Below, piece after piece: positions 1 to 6,567 of a stretch of DNA of 34,783 nt; positions within the stretch are counted from its first letter, which is position 1, and each line of letters opens with the position of its first letter. The notes beneath the pieces are model-generated. The model was not told the DNA's origin, ran no database searches, and saw nothing but the letters and a program-made list of their open reading frames with translations. The translations under genes were made by a program, and so were the position numbers. Source of the DNA: a virus; IMG/VR virus record IMGVR_UViG_3300020418_000018, positions 1-34,783 of that record. One strand, given 5' to 3'.

Positions 1-933
1 GAGTGCGTTTTATATGATGGTGGGGTTAATATATATCATTTAGACGCTACAACAGTTAGAATGAGTAAATCAAAAAAAGAGGTTTATGTAAATTCAGATT
101 GGTGTAGATATTGGAATAATGACACAAAAATAAAAAGGCTACCTCTTTACCCTAGAGTAGCTCACAATAAATTCGTAATACACTTCAAAGATTACGAGCC
201 TACATTTAATTATTATGGTTTACCTGACTATGTAGCTGCACTAGAACATATATGTGTAGACTACGAAATTGGTAAATGGAATCATCATAAATTCTTAAAT
301 GGGTTTCAGCCTTCTGCCATTGTAGAAATAAATGGCGATATGGGAGAAAAAGAAGCACAAAAAATGGTACGTGAAGCTCAGAAAAAATTTGTAGGAGAGG
401 GTAATAATGGGAAAATATTATTTATTGTAAAGAATGGAGACACTTCTCCTGCCAACGTACAAGTAATTAAAGACGACCAAGAAGGTAGTTGGATAGATTT
501 ACAAAAAATAACAGACCAAAACATTATAACTGCTAATAGATGGCAGCCTTCACTTTCAGGTATTGTTAGTTCAGGTAAAATGAATAATACAGGTAGTGAA
601 ATAAGAATTGCTTATGATTTAGTAATGACAACAGTAATTAGAGATACATCAGAAATGTTGTTAAATGGAATAAGAACAGTTCTTTATAATGAAATGGCGT
701 TTGACCCAAAAGATTTAAAGATACATTATGAGCCACCAATCTCATATGCTAATGATGTAGATATAAGAGAGGTTCTGACTATAAACGAGCAAAGAGCATT
801 AATAGATGAAGATTTACCAATGCTAGAAGATGGAGATATGTTTGTTGCAGATAGAGAGATTATAGTTACTCAAAGAGACGAGGACGGAGATGGAGAAATA
901 GAAGAAGAAAAGTCAGTAACATTAGAGCAGTAA
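1..933 (+). CDS. Phage portal protein, C-terminal 310 residues (5' end of gene is at the other window edge)
   Basis: The reading frame is open from base 1 and continues in frame from the ORF that runs off the window end (34391-34783); joined, they give 441 residues. Portal proteins form the dodecameric DNA-entry ring at one capsid vertex and contact the terminase. Visible hallmarks are GNAYME at the junction followed by ECVLYDGG, then YHLDATTVR, and the YGLPDYVAAL segment resembling PBSX-type portals. The C-terminus is a very acidic tail (about residues 285-310 of this part), typical of a cytosolic or scaffold-facing end. The internal ATG at 61 is not the true start. The connector-like gene begins 4 bases downstream, consistent with an operon. 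Family assignment is by motif and length; the joining across the window edge is inference. Confidence 0.85.
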   Translation, partial: ECVLYDGGVNIYHLDATTVRMSKSKKEVYVNSDWCRYWNNDTKIKRLPLYPRVAHNKFVIHFKDYEPTFNYYGLPDYVAALEHICVDYEIGKWNHHKFLNGFQPSAIVEINGDMGEKEAQKMVREAQKKFVGEGNNGKILFIVKNGDTSPANVQVIKDDQEGSWIDLQKITDQNIITANRWQPSLSGIVSSGKMNNTGSEIRIAYDLVMTTVIRDTSEMLLNGIRTVLYNEMAFDPKDLKIHYEPPISYANDVDIREVLTINEQRALIDEDLPMLEDGDMFVADREIIVTQRDEDGDGEIEEEKSVTLEQ

Positions 934-936
934 AAA

Positions 937-1554
937 ATGGCAAACACAAAACAATATAATACTTTAGTAACAGCAGGAGAGGTAATTGAAAAAACTTTTA
1001 CTAATAAAAACACAGACCCTGTTTTGATTTCTGAAAATACTATTGTTTTGGCAGAACTTGCACACATAAGACCTTTGCTAGGAGAAAAATTTTATGCAGA
1101 ATTAAAAGAACAACACCATAATGGTACTTTAACTGTTAAAAATCAAGAGTTTATGCAGTATTACCTAGAAGATACTTTATGTTGGTTTGTTAGGTTTGAG
1201 GTTGTAAACGATATTATGAGCAACATAACATCTAGTGGTATTGTGCATAATATAGATGAGTTTTCACGAATTATAAATCAAGAAACTTACAATGCTTTTA
1301 AGCAAGACACTTACAGAAAAGCAGAAATATTTGCAGAAGATATGATAGAGTATTTAAATTCAACTGACGAACAAGGTAACTATTCAACTTTTGAGGCAAA
1401 TAAACCAAAAAGTTTACACGATACTTATAAAAACCACGGAATGATATTTTACGATACTATATATAAATACGAAGGTGTAGATGGTTGTTATAAGTGTGGG
1501 ACTTATGGTAATAATGGTAGATGTAATTGTAATTCTAATTGTAACGATTGTTAA
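937..1554 (+). CDS. Putative head-tail connector/adaptor-like protein
   Basis: This 205-residue protein lies directly after the portal, where siphoviruses of Bacteroidota usually encode a head-tail adaptor. It is mostly predicted helical (residues 30-160: LAELAHIRPLLGEKFYAEL, then helices around YYLEDTLCWFVRFEVV), which fits the small helical connectors that attach below the portal. The extreme C-terminus is unusual: a Cys- and Asn-rich tail (CYKCGTYGNNGRCNCN, ending CNDC) with seven cysteines in about 25 residues, possibly a small metal-binding or disulfide knot. Start ATG at 937 follows the portal stop by 3 bases in an A-rich context. Function is inferred from position and helical content. 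Confidence 0.55.
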   Translation: MANTKQYNTLVTAGEVIEKTFTNKNTDPVLISENTIVLAELAHIRPLLGEKFYAELKEQHHNGTLTVKNQEFMQYYLEDTLCWFVRFEVVNDIMSNITSSGIVHNIDEFSRIINQETYNAFKQDTYRKAEIFAEDMIEYLNSTDEQGNYSTFEANKPKSLHDTYKNHGMIFYDTIYKYEGVDGCYKCGTYGNNGRCNCNSNCNDC

Positions 1555-1563
1555 TATATAAAT

Positions 1564-2070
1564 ATGGCTGCAAACGAACATAAAAACCTTTTAGACGCAA
1601 ACAGACATTATCCTCTTGGTTATGAGAGTGCTGATAATAATATGGTTATCTATAAAAAAACAGGAACTGTTTATGGAGACAAAACAGGTAATTATGGTTG
1701 GGCTTTTCCTTGTCAAACATTTATTTTAAGCAAAGATGGTTCTTTTACTTTAGGAGCTTCTACAGCATCTGTAGACTACTTAAGAATGCCATATGATTTT
1801 AGGCTAACAGAGGTTAGAGCTAGTGTTGGTACAGCAGGAGCAGTTTTATTAACAGTAAATATTAAAGAATCAGCAACAACAATATTGTCTACAAACCTAA
1901 CTATTGATGCAGGAGAAAAAACGTCTACAACTGCAGCAACACCTGTTGTAATATCTGATTATGATTTAGGAAACGATAATGAAATAACTATTGACATTAC
2001 GTTAGGGGAGGGAGAATCTTCTCCACAAGATTTAAAAGTGTATTTAATTGGTTACAGAAAAGTAGGTTAA
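1564..2070 (+). CDS. Virion-associated protein, beta-rich, unknown function
   Basis: The protein has 168 residues rich in Thr, Ala, Val and Gly with alternating hydrophobic strands (for example RMPYDFRLTEVRASV and AVLLTVNIKESATTIL), a pattern common in jelly-roll or Ig-like virion decoration and fibre domains. There is no signal peptide or membrane segment. It begins 9 bases after the connector-like gene and ends 1 base before the tiny membrane ORF, so it is co-transcribed with the structural block. Its composition resembles the protein at 25583-26311, another beta-rich late protein. I do not recognise a named family; head decoration or fibre component is a guess. Confidence 0.5.
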   Translation: MAANEHKNLLDANRHYPLGYESADNNMVIYKKTGTVYGDKTGNYGWAFPCQTFILSKDGSFTLGASTASVDYLRMPYDFRLTEVRASVGTAGAVLLTVNIKESATTILSTNLTIDAGEKTSTTAATPVVISDYDLGNDNEITIDITLGEGESSPQDLKVYLIGYRKVG

Positions 2071-2071
2071 A

Positions 2072-2233
2072 ATGAAAAGTGAGATGAAAGATACAACGGA
2101 GGTATTACTTGCAAATGGTGGAGTTTTGGGATTGAGTTTAGCAGAGTGTAATGAAATACTTTTATTGATTTCAACTACACTTGCGATATGCTTTACAATT
2201 TACAAGTTTTATAAATTACAAAAAAAGAAATAA
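2072..2233 (+). CDS. Tiny single-pass membrane protein, possible holin/lysis accessory
   Basis: This 53-residue ORF fits exactly between its neighbours (stop of the upstream gene at 2070, next start at 2237). It has one hydrophobic segment at about residues 28-44 (EILLLISTTLAICFTIYKF) and a Lys-rich C-terminus (QKKKK-like, positive inside). Small size, one transmembrane helix, basic tail and closeness to the M15 peptidase fit a holin or antiholin, but another holin-like ORF lies at 3290. It could also be a virion membrane-contact protein. No Shine-Dalgarno sequence is visible. Existence as a gene is supported by the tight packing; the role is inferred. Confidence 0.5.
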   Translation: MKSEMKDTTEVLLANGGVLGLSLAECNEILLLISTTLAICFTIYKFYKLQKKK

Positions 2234-2236
2234 GAA

Positions 2237-2737
2237 ATGGCAAATACAGTACAACAAACAACACTATCAGTTCAGATAAACGAGTCTATTAGTATTAATG
2301 GTGTTGATTATGGTAACAATATATCTAAAACTATACAGGGTTGTGGTAAAGTAGACCAAAGAGTTATGGAGATGAATAGTAGTGCCATGACTCAGGTTTT
2401 TGCTTACAATGCTGCTTTACCTGACTTAAAAGGTACAGGTGTAAAAGGAGAATTTAAATATTTTAGAATTACAAATTTAGACGATTCAGTAGGAATAACA
2501 GTACAAATATATGTTAGTGCAGCTAAAACAGGGTATTTTAAATTAAGTGCAGGAACAAGTTTAGTTTTATTTGAAAATGATGTAGACTTTTTGTGCGAGG
2601 GAGACGCTTTTAGTTTAACTGACTTAGTAGCTGTAGCTGTAAAAACTGACCAAGCAGGAGACGAGGTGGTTACTTCTTATATTGAATATATGGCTGTGTT
2701 TGCAGGAGGTGTTGGTGTAGGCGAAGGTGGAGAATAA
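2237..2737 (+). CDS. Virion-associated protein, beta-rich, unknown function
   Basis: The protein has 166 residues, is beta-rich and acidic, starts MANTVQQTTLSVQINE and ends with a Gly/Glu tail (FAGGVGVGEGGE). It contains short strands such as KYFRITNLDDSVGITVQIYV and GYFKLSAGTSLVLFE, a pattern typical of small structural phage proteins with an Ig-like or jelly-roll fold. Its stop codon TAA overlaps the next start (TAATG at 2735-2739), showing translational coupling with the basic ORF at 2737. The place after the connector genes and before the lysis genes suggests a minor capsid or neck component. No named family is recognised. Confidence 0.5.
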   Translation: MANTVQQTTLSVQINESISINGVDYGNNISKTIQGCGKVDQRVMEMNSSAMTQVFAYNAALPDLKGTGVKGEFKYFRITNLDDSVGITVQIYVSAAKTGYFKLSAGTSLVLFENDVDFLCEGDAFSLTDLVAVAVKTDQAGDEVVTSYIEYMAVFAGGVGVGEGGE

Positions 2738-2865
2738 TGGCTAAAAAATTAAGCTTTACTTTTCGTGAAACAAAGAATAAAAAGCGTAAGGGCGTACATT
2801 CTAAGAATGCTTCAAAAGGTCAAAATGGTTACAAAAAAAAATATAGAGGACAAGGCAGGTCATAG
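2737..2865 (+). CDS. Tiny basic protein (42 aa) coupled to upstream virion gene
   Basis: The 42-codon ORF starts in a TAATG overlap with the preceding stop and ends TAG at 2865, overlapping the start region of the M15 peptidase in another frame. It is strongly basic: about 16 of 42 residues are Lys or Arg, with no long hydrophobic stretch (MAKKLSFTFRETKNKKRKGV, later YKKKYRGQGRS). Its composition suggests nucleic-acid binding or a virion-internal peptide. From memory, similar short basic ORFs with a GVH...YRGQG pattern recur in marine phage contigs, but I could not check this. Coupling and composition support a real gene. Confidence 0.5.
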   Translation: MAKKLSFTFRETKNKKRKGVHSKNASKGQNGYKKKYRGQGRS

Positions 2866-3274
2866 TAGTTATTATTATGATTTTGACAGAAATAAACCTG
2901 TAGAAAGAAAAATTAAATTTTTTTCTTTAAAAGAGTTTGACAGTCCTGATGATGAAGGCTCAGGTAATAATATGGATTTAGACTTTGTTAGATTAATTGA
3001 CGAAGCTAGAGAGACAGCAGGAATACCTTTTAAAATAACATCAGGATATAGAACTCCTACACACAATACTTCTGTAGGTGGCTCAAAAACCTCATCACAT
3101 ATGAATATACCTTGTAATGCTTGTGATATTGCAGTACCTAACAGTTCTGCTAGATATAAAATAATAAAATCTTTGTTAAATGTTGGTGTAAATCGCATTG
3201 GTATTGGCAAAAATTTTATACATTGCGATACAGATTCAAACAAAAGTCAAAATATTATTTGGCATTATTATTAA
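2825..3274 (+). CDS. M15-family peptidase endolysin (D-Ala-D-Ala carboxypeptidase-like)
   Basis: The enzyme is a zinc peptidase expected to cut peptidoglycan cross-links or stem peptides for lysis. The conserved core reads FFSLKEFDSPDDEGSG (residues 32-47), ITSGYRTPTHN (71-81), SSHMNIPCNACDIA (90-103, giving zinc ligands His92 and Asp101) and FIHCDTD (131-137, with His133). The His-to-Asp spacing is two residues longer than the classic SxHxxGxAxD, a form I associate with Bacteroidota phages. I chose ATG 2825 (149 residues), because an upstream in-frame ATG at 2765 would add a basic segment lying wholly inside the coupled small ORF. There is no signal peptide, so it needs a holin, which lies at 3290. 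Confidence 0.85.
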   Translation: MVTKKNIEDKAGHSSYYYDFDRNKPVERKIKFFSLKEFDSPDDEGSGNNMDLDFVRLIDEARETAGIPFKITSGYRTPTHNTSVGGSKTSSHMNIPCNACDIAVPNSSARYKIIKSLLNVGVNRIGIGKNFIHCDTDSNKSQNIIWHYY

Positions 3275-3289
3275 TTAAAATTAAATAAA

Positions 3290-3490
3290 ATGAAAAAATT
3301 TTTAGAAAATTTCTTAATCGGACAAATGTTAAAATCAAAAAAGTTTTGGTACACAGTTATTGCTGTAATTGTTACGTTTTTAAACGAAACTTTTGGTTTA
3401 GACCCTGTGCAAACTGAGTCTATATTGTACTCTATAATGGCACTTGTATTAGGTCAAGGTATTGCTGACGCAGCAAAATCAAAGAAATAA
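3290..3490 (+). CDS. Holin-like small membrane protein
   Basis: The protein has 66 residues and two hydrophobic stretches (about residues 21-33, WYTVIAVIVTFL, and 44-57, ESILYSIMALVLGQG) separated by a short acidic turn, and ends with a basic tail (DAAKSKK). Two-helix topology, size and placement 15 bases after the endolysin fit a class II holin that opens the inner membrane for the M15 enzyme. An intergenic leader rich in TTAATTAAAATTAAAT precedes the ATG. It is the last gene before the promoter at 3493, so the head/lysis transcript probably ends nearby. Holin function is inferred from topology and neighbourhood. Confidence 0.7.
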   Translation: MKKFLENFLIGQMLKSKKFWYTVIAVIVTFLNETFGLDPVQTESILYSIMALVLGQGIADAAKSKK

Positions 3491-3492
3491 AA

Positions 3493-3522
3493 CTTGGTAA
3501 TTAAAAAAAATCATTACCTTTG
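3493..3522 (+). promoter_or_regulatory. Bacteroidota-type promoter P1
   Basis: There is a -33-like CTTG at 3493-3496 and a perfect -7 TAnnTTTG box (TACCTTTG) at 3515-3522, spaced 18 bases. This is the known sigma-ABfr consensus of Bacteroidota. Transcription is expected to start near 3528-3530 and to pass through the hairpin at 3568-3598. Confidence 0.75.
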
Positions 3523-3567
3523 TAGTTCCTTTCTTAAGTGTGTTTTCAGATTGGAATAGTTAGTGTT

Positions 3568-3605
3568 AAGGGCGAGTCGTTAATAACTTCTCGTCCTTTT
3601 ATTTT
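3568..3605 (+). terminator. Hairpin plus T-rich tail: terminator or attenuator in the P1 leader
   Basis: The arms AAGGGCGAG (3568-3576) and CTCGTCCTT (3590-3598) pair with one G-U wobble. An inner GTT/AAC stem is possible, and TTTTATTTTT follows. It lies about 40 bases after the P1 start site and before the metallophosphoesterase, so it may attenuate that gene or define a small RNA of about 75 nt. Confidence 0.65.
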
Positions 3606-3634
3606 TCAGAGGTGTTTTTTTAATAAATTTGAGT

Positions 3635-4720
3635 ATGAAAAAATACGGAAGAAGATTAAGGTTGTCTACAGAAGAAGAAAACCTTATATATCAACACAGA
3701 GCTAAATCTTTAGATAATATAAATGACAACACAGCACTAGATGAGCATTTATCAGAAAGAGGTATAGACAAAAAAGACGTTGTTTCTGTAAAACATTGGC
3801 AATCAGCTAATGGCGAATACAGATTCTCTATTGTTACTAAAGAACATTATGGTTTAGATGAGAAACAAATATTTGACAACGTAAATAAATTTATAGAAGG
3901 ATATTCTCCTGATTATAAAAAAATAAAAAGAAAACAAGGTAGCCACTTACTTGTTATAAACCCTGCCGATATACATATAGGAAAATATGCTAATGAAGTT
4001 GAAACAGGAGAAGGTTATGACTGTGAAACTGCTGTATCAAGAGTTTTAGAAGGTGTTGTAGGCCTTATAAACAAATCTCAAGGCTTTGATATAGATAAGG
4101 TTTTATTTTGCATTGGTAATGATGTTTTACATATTGACAATGTATATAACACAACCACAAAAGGCACACATCAAGATACAGATGGAAAGTGGTGGGAGCA
4201 TTATGAGATAGCTTTAATGTTGTATGTTAGAGTTATAGAGTTATTAAGAGAGATAGCTCCTGTAGATGTTTTACACTCTATGAGTAATCACGATTATCAA
4301 AGTGGTTTTCATTTAGCACATACACTAAAATCTTGGTTTAGAAAAGCAGAGGACGTTAAGTTTGACATAAGCGTATCTCACAGAAAATATTATCAATATG
4401 GTAATAACTTAATAGGTTTAGAACATGGAGATGGTGCAAAAATGGACAAATTACCTTTATTAATGGCACAGGAACGACCTAAAATGTGGAGTGAAACTAA
4501 ATTTAGATATTGGTATTTACATCACTTACATCACAAAGTAAAACACAAATGGCTAGACGCAAAAGATTTTATAGGAGTTACTGTAGAATATATGAGAAGT
4601 CCTTCGGCAGCAGATAGTTGGCACTCAAGAAAAGGCTTTACAGGTTCATCTAAAGCTTGTGAAGCTTTTATACACGATAAAGAAAGTGGTCAAGTAGCAA
4701 GATTAACACATTATTTTTAG
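3635..4720 (+). CDS. Calcineurin-like metallophosphoesterase
   Basis: The 361-residue protein carries the full dimetal phosphoesterase signature: DIH at Asp112-His114, GND at 161-163 (in place of GD), SNHD at 217-220 (the GNHD motif), EHGD at 263-266 and HHLHH at 296-300 (the GHxH position). The family includes phosphodiesterases and nucleases such as Mre11/SbcD. The N-terminal 100 residues are a separate, partly helical, basic region that may bind nucleic acid. I chose ATG 3635; an in-frame TTG lies 6 bases upstream. The gene is the first after promoter P1 and its hairpin, so it is probably expressed independently of the lysis block. The exact substrate is unknown; DNA processing is plausible. 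Confidence 0.8.
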   Translation: MKKYGRRLRLSTEEENLIYQHRAKSLDNINDNTALDEHLSERGIDKKDVVSVKHWQSANGEYRFSIVTKEHYGLDEKQIFDNVNKFIEGYSPDYKKIKRKQGSHLLVINPADIHIGKYANEVETGEGYDCETAVSRVLEGVVGLINKSQGFDIDKVLFCIGNDVLHIDNVYNTTTKGTHQDTDGKWWEHYEIALMLYVRVIELLREIAPVDVLHSMSNHDYQSGFHLAHTLKSWFRKAEDVKFDISVSHRKYYQYGNNLIGLEHGDGAKMDKLPLLMAQERPKMWSETKFRYWYLHHLHHKVKHKWLDAKDFIGVTVEYMRSPSAADSWHSRKGFTGSSKACEAFIHDKESGQVARLTHYF

Positions 4721-4730
4721 GGTATTTAAA

Positions 4731-4745
4731 GGGTATAACATACTC
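4731..4745. promoter_or_regulatory. GGGTAT-N3-ATACTC imperfect palindrome (operator candidate, copy 1)
   Basis: The 15-bp inverted repeat lies just after the metallophosphoesterase and about 70 bases before promoter P2. It is flanked by TTTAAA upstream and TTAAATATA downstream. A second copy with the same flanks lies at 14438-14452. Repetition with conserved flanks suggests a protein-binding site. Confidence 0.5.
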
Positions 4746-4758
4746 TTAAATATAAATA

Positions 4759-4781
4759 TAAAGATAAATCTAAAGATAAAT
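4759..4781. repeat. Tandem 11-bp direct repeat TAAAGATAAAT
   Basis: TAAAGATAAAT occurs at 4759-4769 and again at 4771-4781, a 12-base period. It lies between the palindrome at 4731 and promoter P2. It may be part of the same regulatory site or simple AT-rich sequence. Confidence 0.5.
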
Positions 4782-4813
4782 ACCAAGTTATTTAAAAAAA
4801 ACTTATAAAAAAG

Positions 4814-4844
4814 TTTGGTACTTTAAAAAAATGTTGTATATTTG
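4814..4844 (+). promoter_or_regulatory. Strong Bacteroidota-type promoter P2 for the early operon
   Basis: TTTG at 4814-4817 and TATATTTG at 4837-4844 are spaced exactly 19 bases, a perfect match to TTTG-N19-TAnnTTTG. The predicted start is near 4850, followed by a CTAACTATTAACTAA leader before the ATG at 4886. It likely drives the early genes up to the hairpin at 7251. Confidence 0.85.
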
Positions 4845-4885
4845 CATAGAAATTCAACTAACTATTAACTAAAACACTAACTATT

Positions 4886-5101
4886 ATGAATTATGACGAT
4901 TGGAAATTAAGCAACCCTATAGATGACGGACACTACTACGATATGGTAAGCAACTGCTGTGGAGCTAGAGTGTGTGATGAAACAGATGTATGTTCTGACT
5001 GTAAAGAACATTGTGAGCCTATAGAGGACTACGAATACGAAGCACTACAAAGAGAATCTTATTTAGAAATGATGGCAGATGGAGAAAGAGACGAGAGATA
5101 G
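4886..5101 (+). CDS. Small Cys-rich (zinc-ribbon-like) protein, early gene
   Basis: This 71-residue acidic protein has a compact Cys cluster: VSNCCGARVCDETDVCSDC, giving CxxC-type pairs about 14 residues apart, as in a single zinc ribbon. It is the first gene after the strongest early promoter, the usual place for host-takeover proteins. The C-terminus is strongly acidic and its last codons overlap the next small ORF in another frame. No catalytic motif is visible. The gene call is well supported by promoter, leader and packing; the function is unknown. Confidence 0.6.
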   Translation: MNYDDWKLSNPIDDGHYYDMVSNCCGARVCDETDVCSDCKEHCEPIEDYEYEALQRESYLEMMADGERDER

Positions 5102-5240
5102 TCTTATACAAGAGTATTCTGAAAGTATAAAGAAAAACCCAAACACTATAAATTTTTCTGACTACTTTAAAAATTCAGGCAAAACATATGCTTACTTAAA
5201 AATATTTCTATCAAGAAAAAAAAATAAAAATAACTATTAA
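5079..5240 (+). CDS. Small basic hypothetical protein (53 aa)
   Basis: This short ORF starts inside the end of the 4886 gene (23-base overlap) and ends 18 bases before the next gene. It reads MEKETRDSLIQEYSES at the start and SRKKNKNNY at the end, with a helical N-half and a basic C-terminus. It fills an otherwise empty gap of 150 bases in a region where genes are tightly packed. No family is recognised; it may be an early accessory peptide. Confidence 0.45.
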   Translation: MEKETRDSLIQEYSESIKKNPNTINFSDYFKNSGKTYAYLKIFLSRKKNKNNY

Positions 5241-5258
5241 CCAATTAAATATTACATT

Positions 5259-5546
5259 ATGCAGAAAACACAAACGAGTGATATTCTACAACACTTAAAA
5301 GATGGTAGAGAACTAACACAGAAACAAGCTATTAACGAGTATGGTGCTTATAGATTATCAGGCATTATACATCAGTTAAGAAAGCAAGGACACGATATAG
5401 TCTCAGTTCCTAAAACAGTAAAAACAAGATATAAAACTAAAGAAGGTAAAAATAGAACTACCACTATATCAAGTTATGTTTTAAATGAGAAGAAAAAAAG
5501 CTTTGACTTTAGGCTTAAAAATTTTATAAAGTCAATTACAAACTAA
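5259..5546 (+). CDS. Helix-turn-helix protein (HTH_39-like)
   Basis: The 95-residue basic protein has the order expected for the HTH_39 winged-helix family: residues 7-16 SDILQHLKDG, 18-28 ELTQKQAINEY, then GAYRLSGIIHQLRKQGHDIVS (29-49), a turn and a basic wing. It is probably a DNA-binding regulator or accessory replication protein. It sits early in the P2 operon, after two small ORFs. A basic C-terminal extension (KKKSFDFRLKNFIKSI) could add nonspecific DNA contacts. It has no dimerisation or sensor domain, so its partner and target are unknown; the GGGTAT palindromes are possible targets. Confidence 0.65.
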   Translation: MQKTQTSDILQHLKDGRELTQKQAINEYGAYRLSGIIHQLRKQGHDIVSVPKTVKTRYKTKEGKNRTTTISSYVLNEKKKSFDFRLKNFIKSITN

Positions 5547-5568
5547 TTATTAATTTAAATTTTAAAAA

Positions 5569-5994
5569 ATGAAAAAACTAGAAAACACAAATGACGTTAA
5601 AGAAACTAAAGAACAAACACTAAAAAGATTATTTTTAGAAAATGATTTAGTCAAAGAAGATGTTTACAAAGACAAAAGAGGTTTTGTAATCATAACAAGA
5701 ACAGGTATAGATAAGATTGTATCTAAACAAAACATTACAGTTGCTTATGAGCCTGTTGTAATGCAAAAAGATTGGGTTGTTATGAGGGCTACTGCTACTA
5801 TGAAGTCAGGACACAAAGGAAAAGATGTTAGAAATATGATGAGTTTTGGAGAGGCTTCTGATGATAACTTAATGGGAGGTGGTAAAAAGTTTCCTGTTGC
5901 TATGGCAGAAAAGAGAGCTATGTCAAGAGTTGTCCTTAAAGTTGCAGGTTTCTACGAGCAAGGAGTATTTGGTCAAGACGAAATTGTAGACTAA
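5569..5994 (+). CDS. Conserved early protein, possible recombination/ssDNA-annealing role
   Basis: The 141-residue protein has a helical, charged N-terminus (ENTNDVKETKEQTLKRLF), a central beta region (RGFVIITRTGIDKIVSKQ, then VVMQKDWVVMRATATMK), a GEASDDNLMGG loop, and a FPVAMAEKRAMSRVVLKVAG helix at about 109-128. The AMAEKRAxxRVVLK helix is reminiscent of the A..KRA..RALR helix in phage Rad52/Sak-like annealing proteins, but length and fold could not be checked, so this is tentative. The stop overlaps the next start (TAATG at 5992-5996), so translation is coupled. Neighbours encode replication proteins, which fits a DNA metabolism role. Confidence 0.5.
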   Translation: MKKLENTNDVKETKEQTLKRLFLENDLVKEDVYKDKRGFVIITRTGIDKIVSKQNITVAYEPVVMQKDWVVMRATATMKSGHKGKDVRNMMSFGEASDDNLMGGGKKFPVAMAEKRAMSRVVLKVAGFYEQGVFGQDEIVD

Positions 5995-6269
5995 TGAGTG
6001 ATTGGATAGATGAGGTTCTTGATGGTAAGCCACTAGAAGCAGAGCTTTGGAAATTAGGATATATTGAGAACCTCCTACCATACACATCAATTAGTAATGA
6101 AGAAAAAGAAGAAATATATAATAAGTTATCAACTCTAACAGATATAGAAGCAGACGAGTTAATACCTTACTTAAAAGAAAATGAAATACATTTAGACCCA
6201 AAGCATCAATATGAAGCTATGAGAAAAAATGGAATGTTTAACCCTGAAAATTATAAAAATGAAAAATGA
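5994..6269 (+). CDS. Hypothetical acidic early protein
   Basis: The protein has 91 residues, is acidic and mostly helical (MSDWIDEVLDGKPLEAELWK; then EEKEEIYNKLSTLTDIEADE). It is coupled to the upstream gene by a 1-base stop/start overlap and overlaps the next gene's start by 11 bases. The C-terminus reads DPKHQYEAMRKNGMFNPENY, which could be a short interaction motif. No family is recognised; the position suggests a partner of the upstream annealing-like protein. Confidence 0.5.
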   Translation: MSDWIDEVLDGKPLEAELWKLGYIENLLPYTSISNEEKEEIYNKLSTLTDIEADELIPYLKENEIHLDPKHQYEAMRKNGMFNPENYKNEK

Positions 6270-6567
6270 TTATGAAAAAGTAAAGACTTCAAGAAATGAG
6301 CTTGAAGCAATCTTAAGAATAAGAGGAATATCTAAACAAAGATTTGGTAGAGTGTTAAATATAAAAGGCTCTACTATAGAAAAATATTTAGACAATCCAT
6401 ACTTTTTAAGATATTATCAAATGCAAAGATTAGCTAATTTTTTAAATGTAGATGTTAAAGATATTGTAGATATTATAGAAGTAGATTTAAAAGACAAAGC
6501 TATGATTTATGTAAAAGGAGAAGAAAACTTTGAAGGCGTAAAATCAATAAATATAGACAATGAATAA
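6259..6567 (+). CDS. Cro/C1 (XRE-like) helix-turn-helix protein
   Basis: The 102-residue protein has an XRE-like HTH at about residues 10-65: SRNELEAILRIRGISKQRFG, then VLNIKGSTIEKYLDNP, then MQRLANFLNVDVKDIVDII, a typical five-helix arrangement. I use ATG 6259; a longer in-frame ATG at 6229 would add 10 residues lying inside the upstream gene. The C-terminal part ends acidic. It is a likely transcription regulator of early genes and a candidate binder of the palindromes at 4731, 7562 or 14438. There is no divergent integrase or repressor gene, so it is not clearly a lysogeny repressor. Confidence 0.6.
   Translation: MKNDYEKVKTSRNELEAILRIRGISKQRFGRVLNIKGSTIEKYLDNPYFLRYYQMQRLANFLNVDVKDIVDIIEVDLKDKAMIYVKGEENFEGVKSINIDNE

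Noticed and set aside
2765-2824. Longer M15 peptidase from ATG 2765
   Set aside because: The added basic segment lies within the coupled small ORF frame and is not needed for the fold; ATG 2825 is preferred, though not proven.
2875-3243. 122-codon minus-strand ORF inside the endolysin
   Set aside because: Overlaps the M15 peptidase whose motifs are on the forward strand; no promoter.
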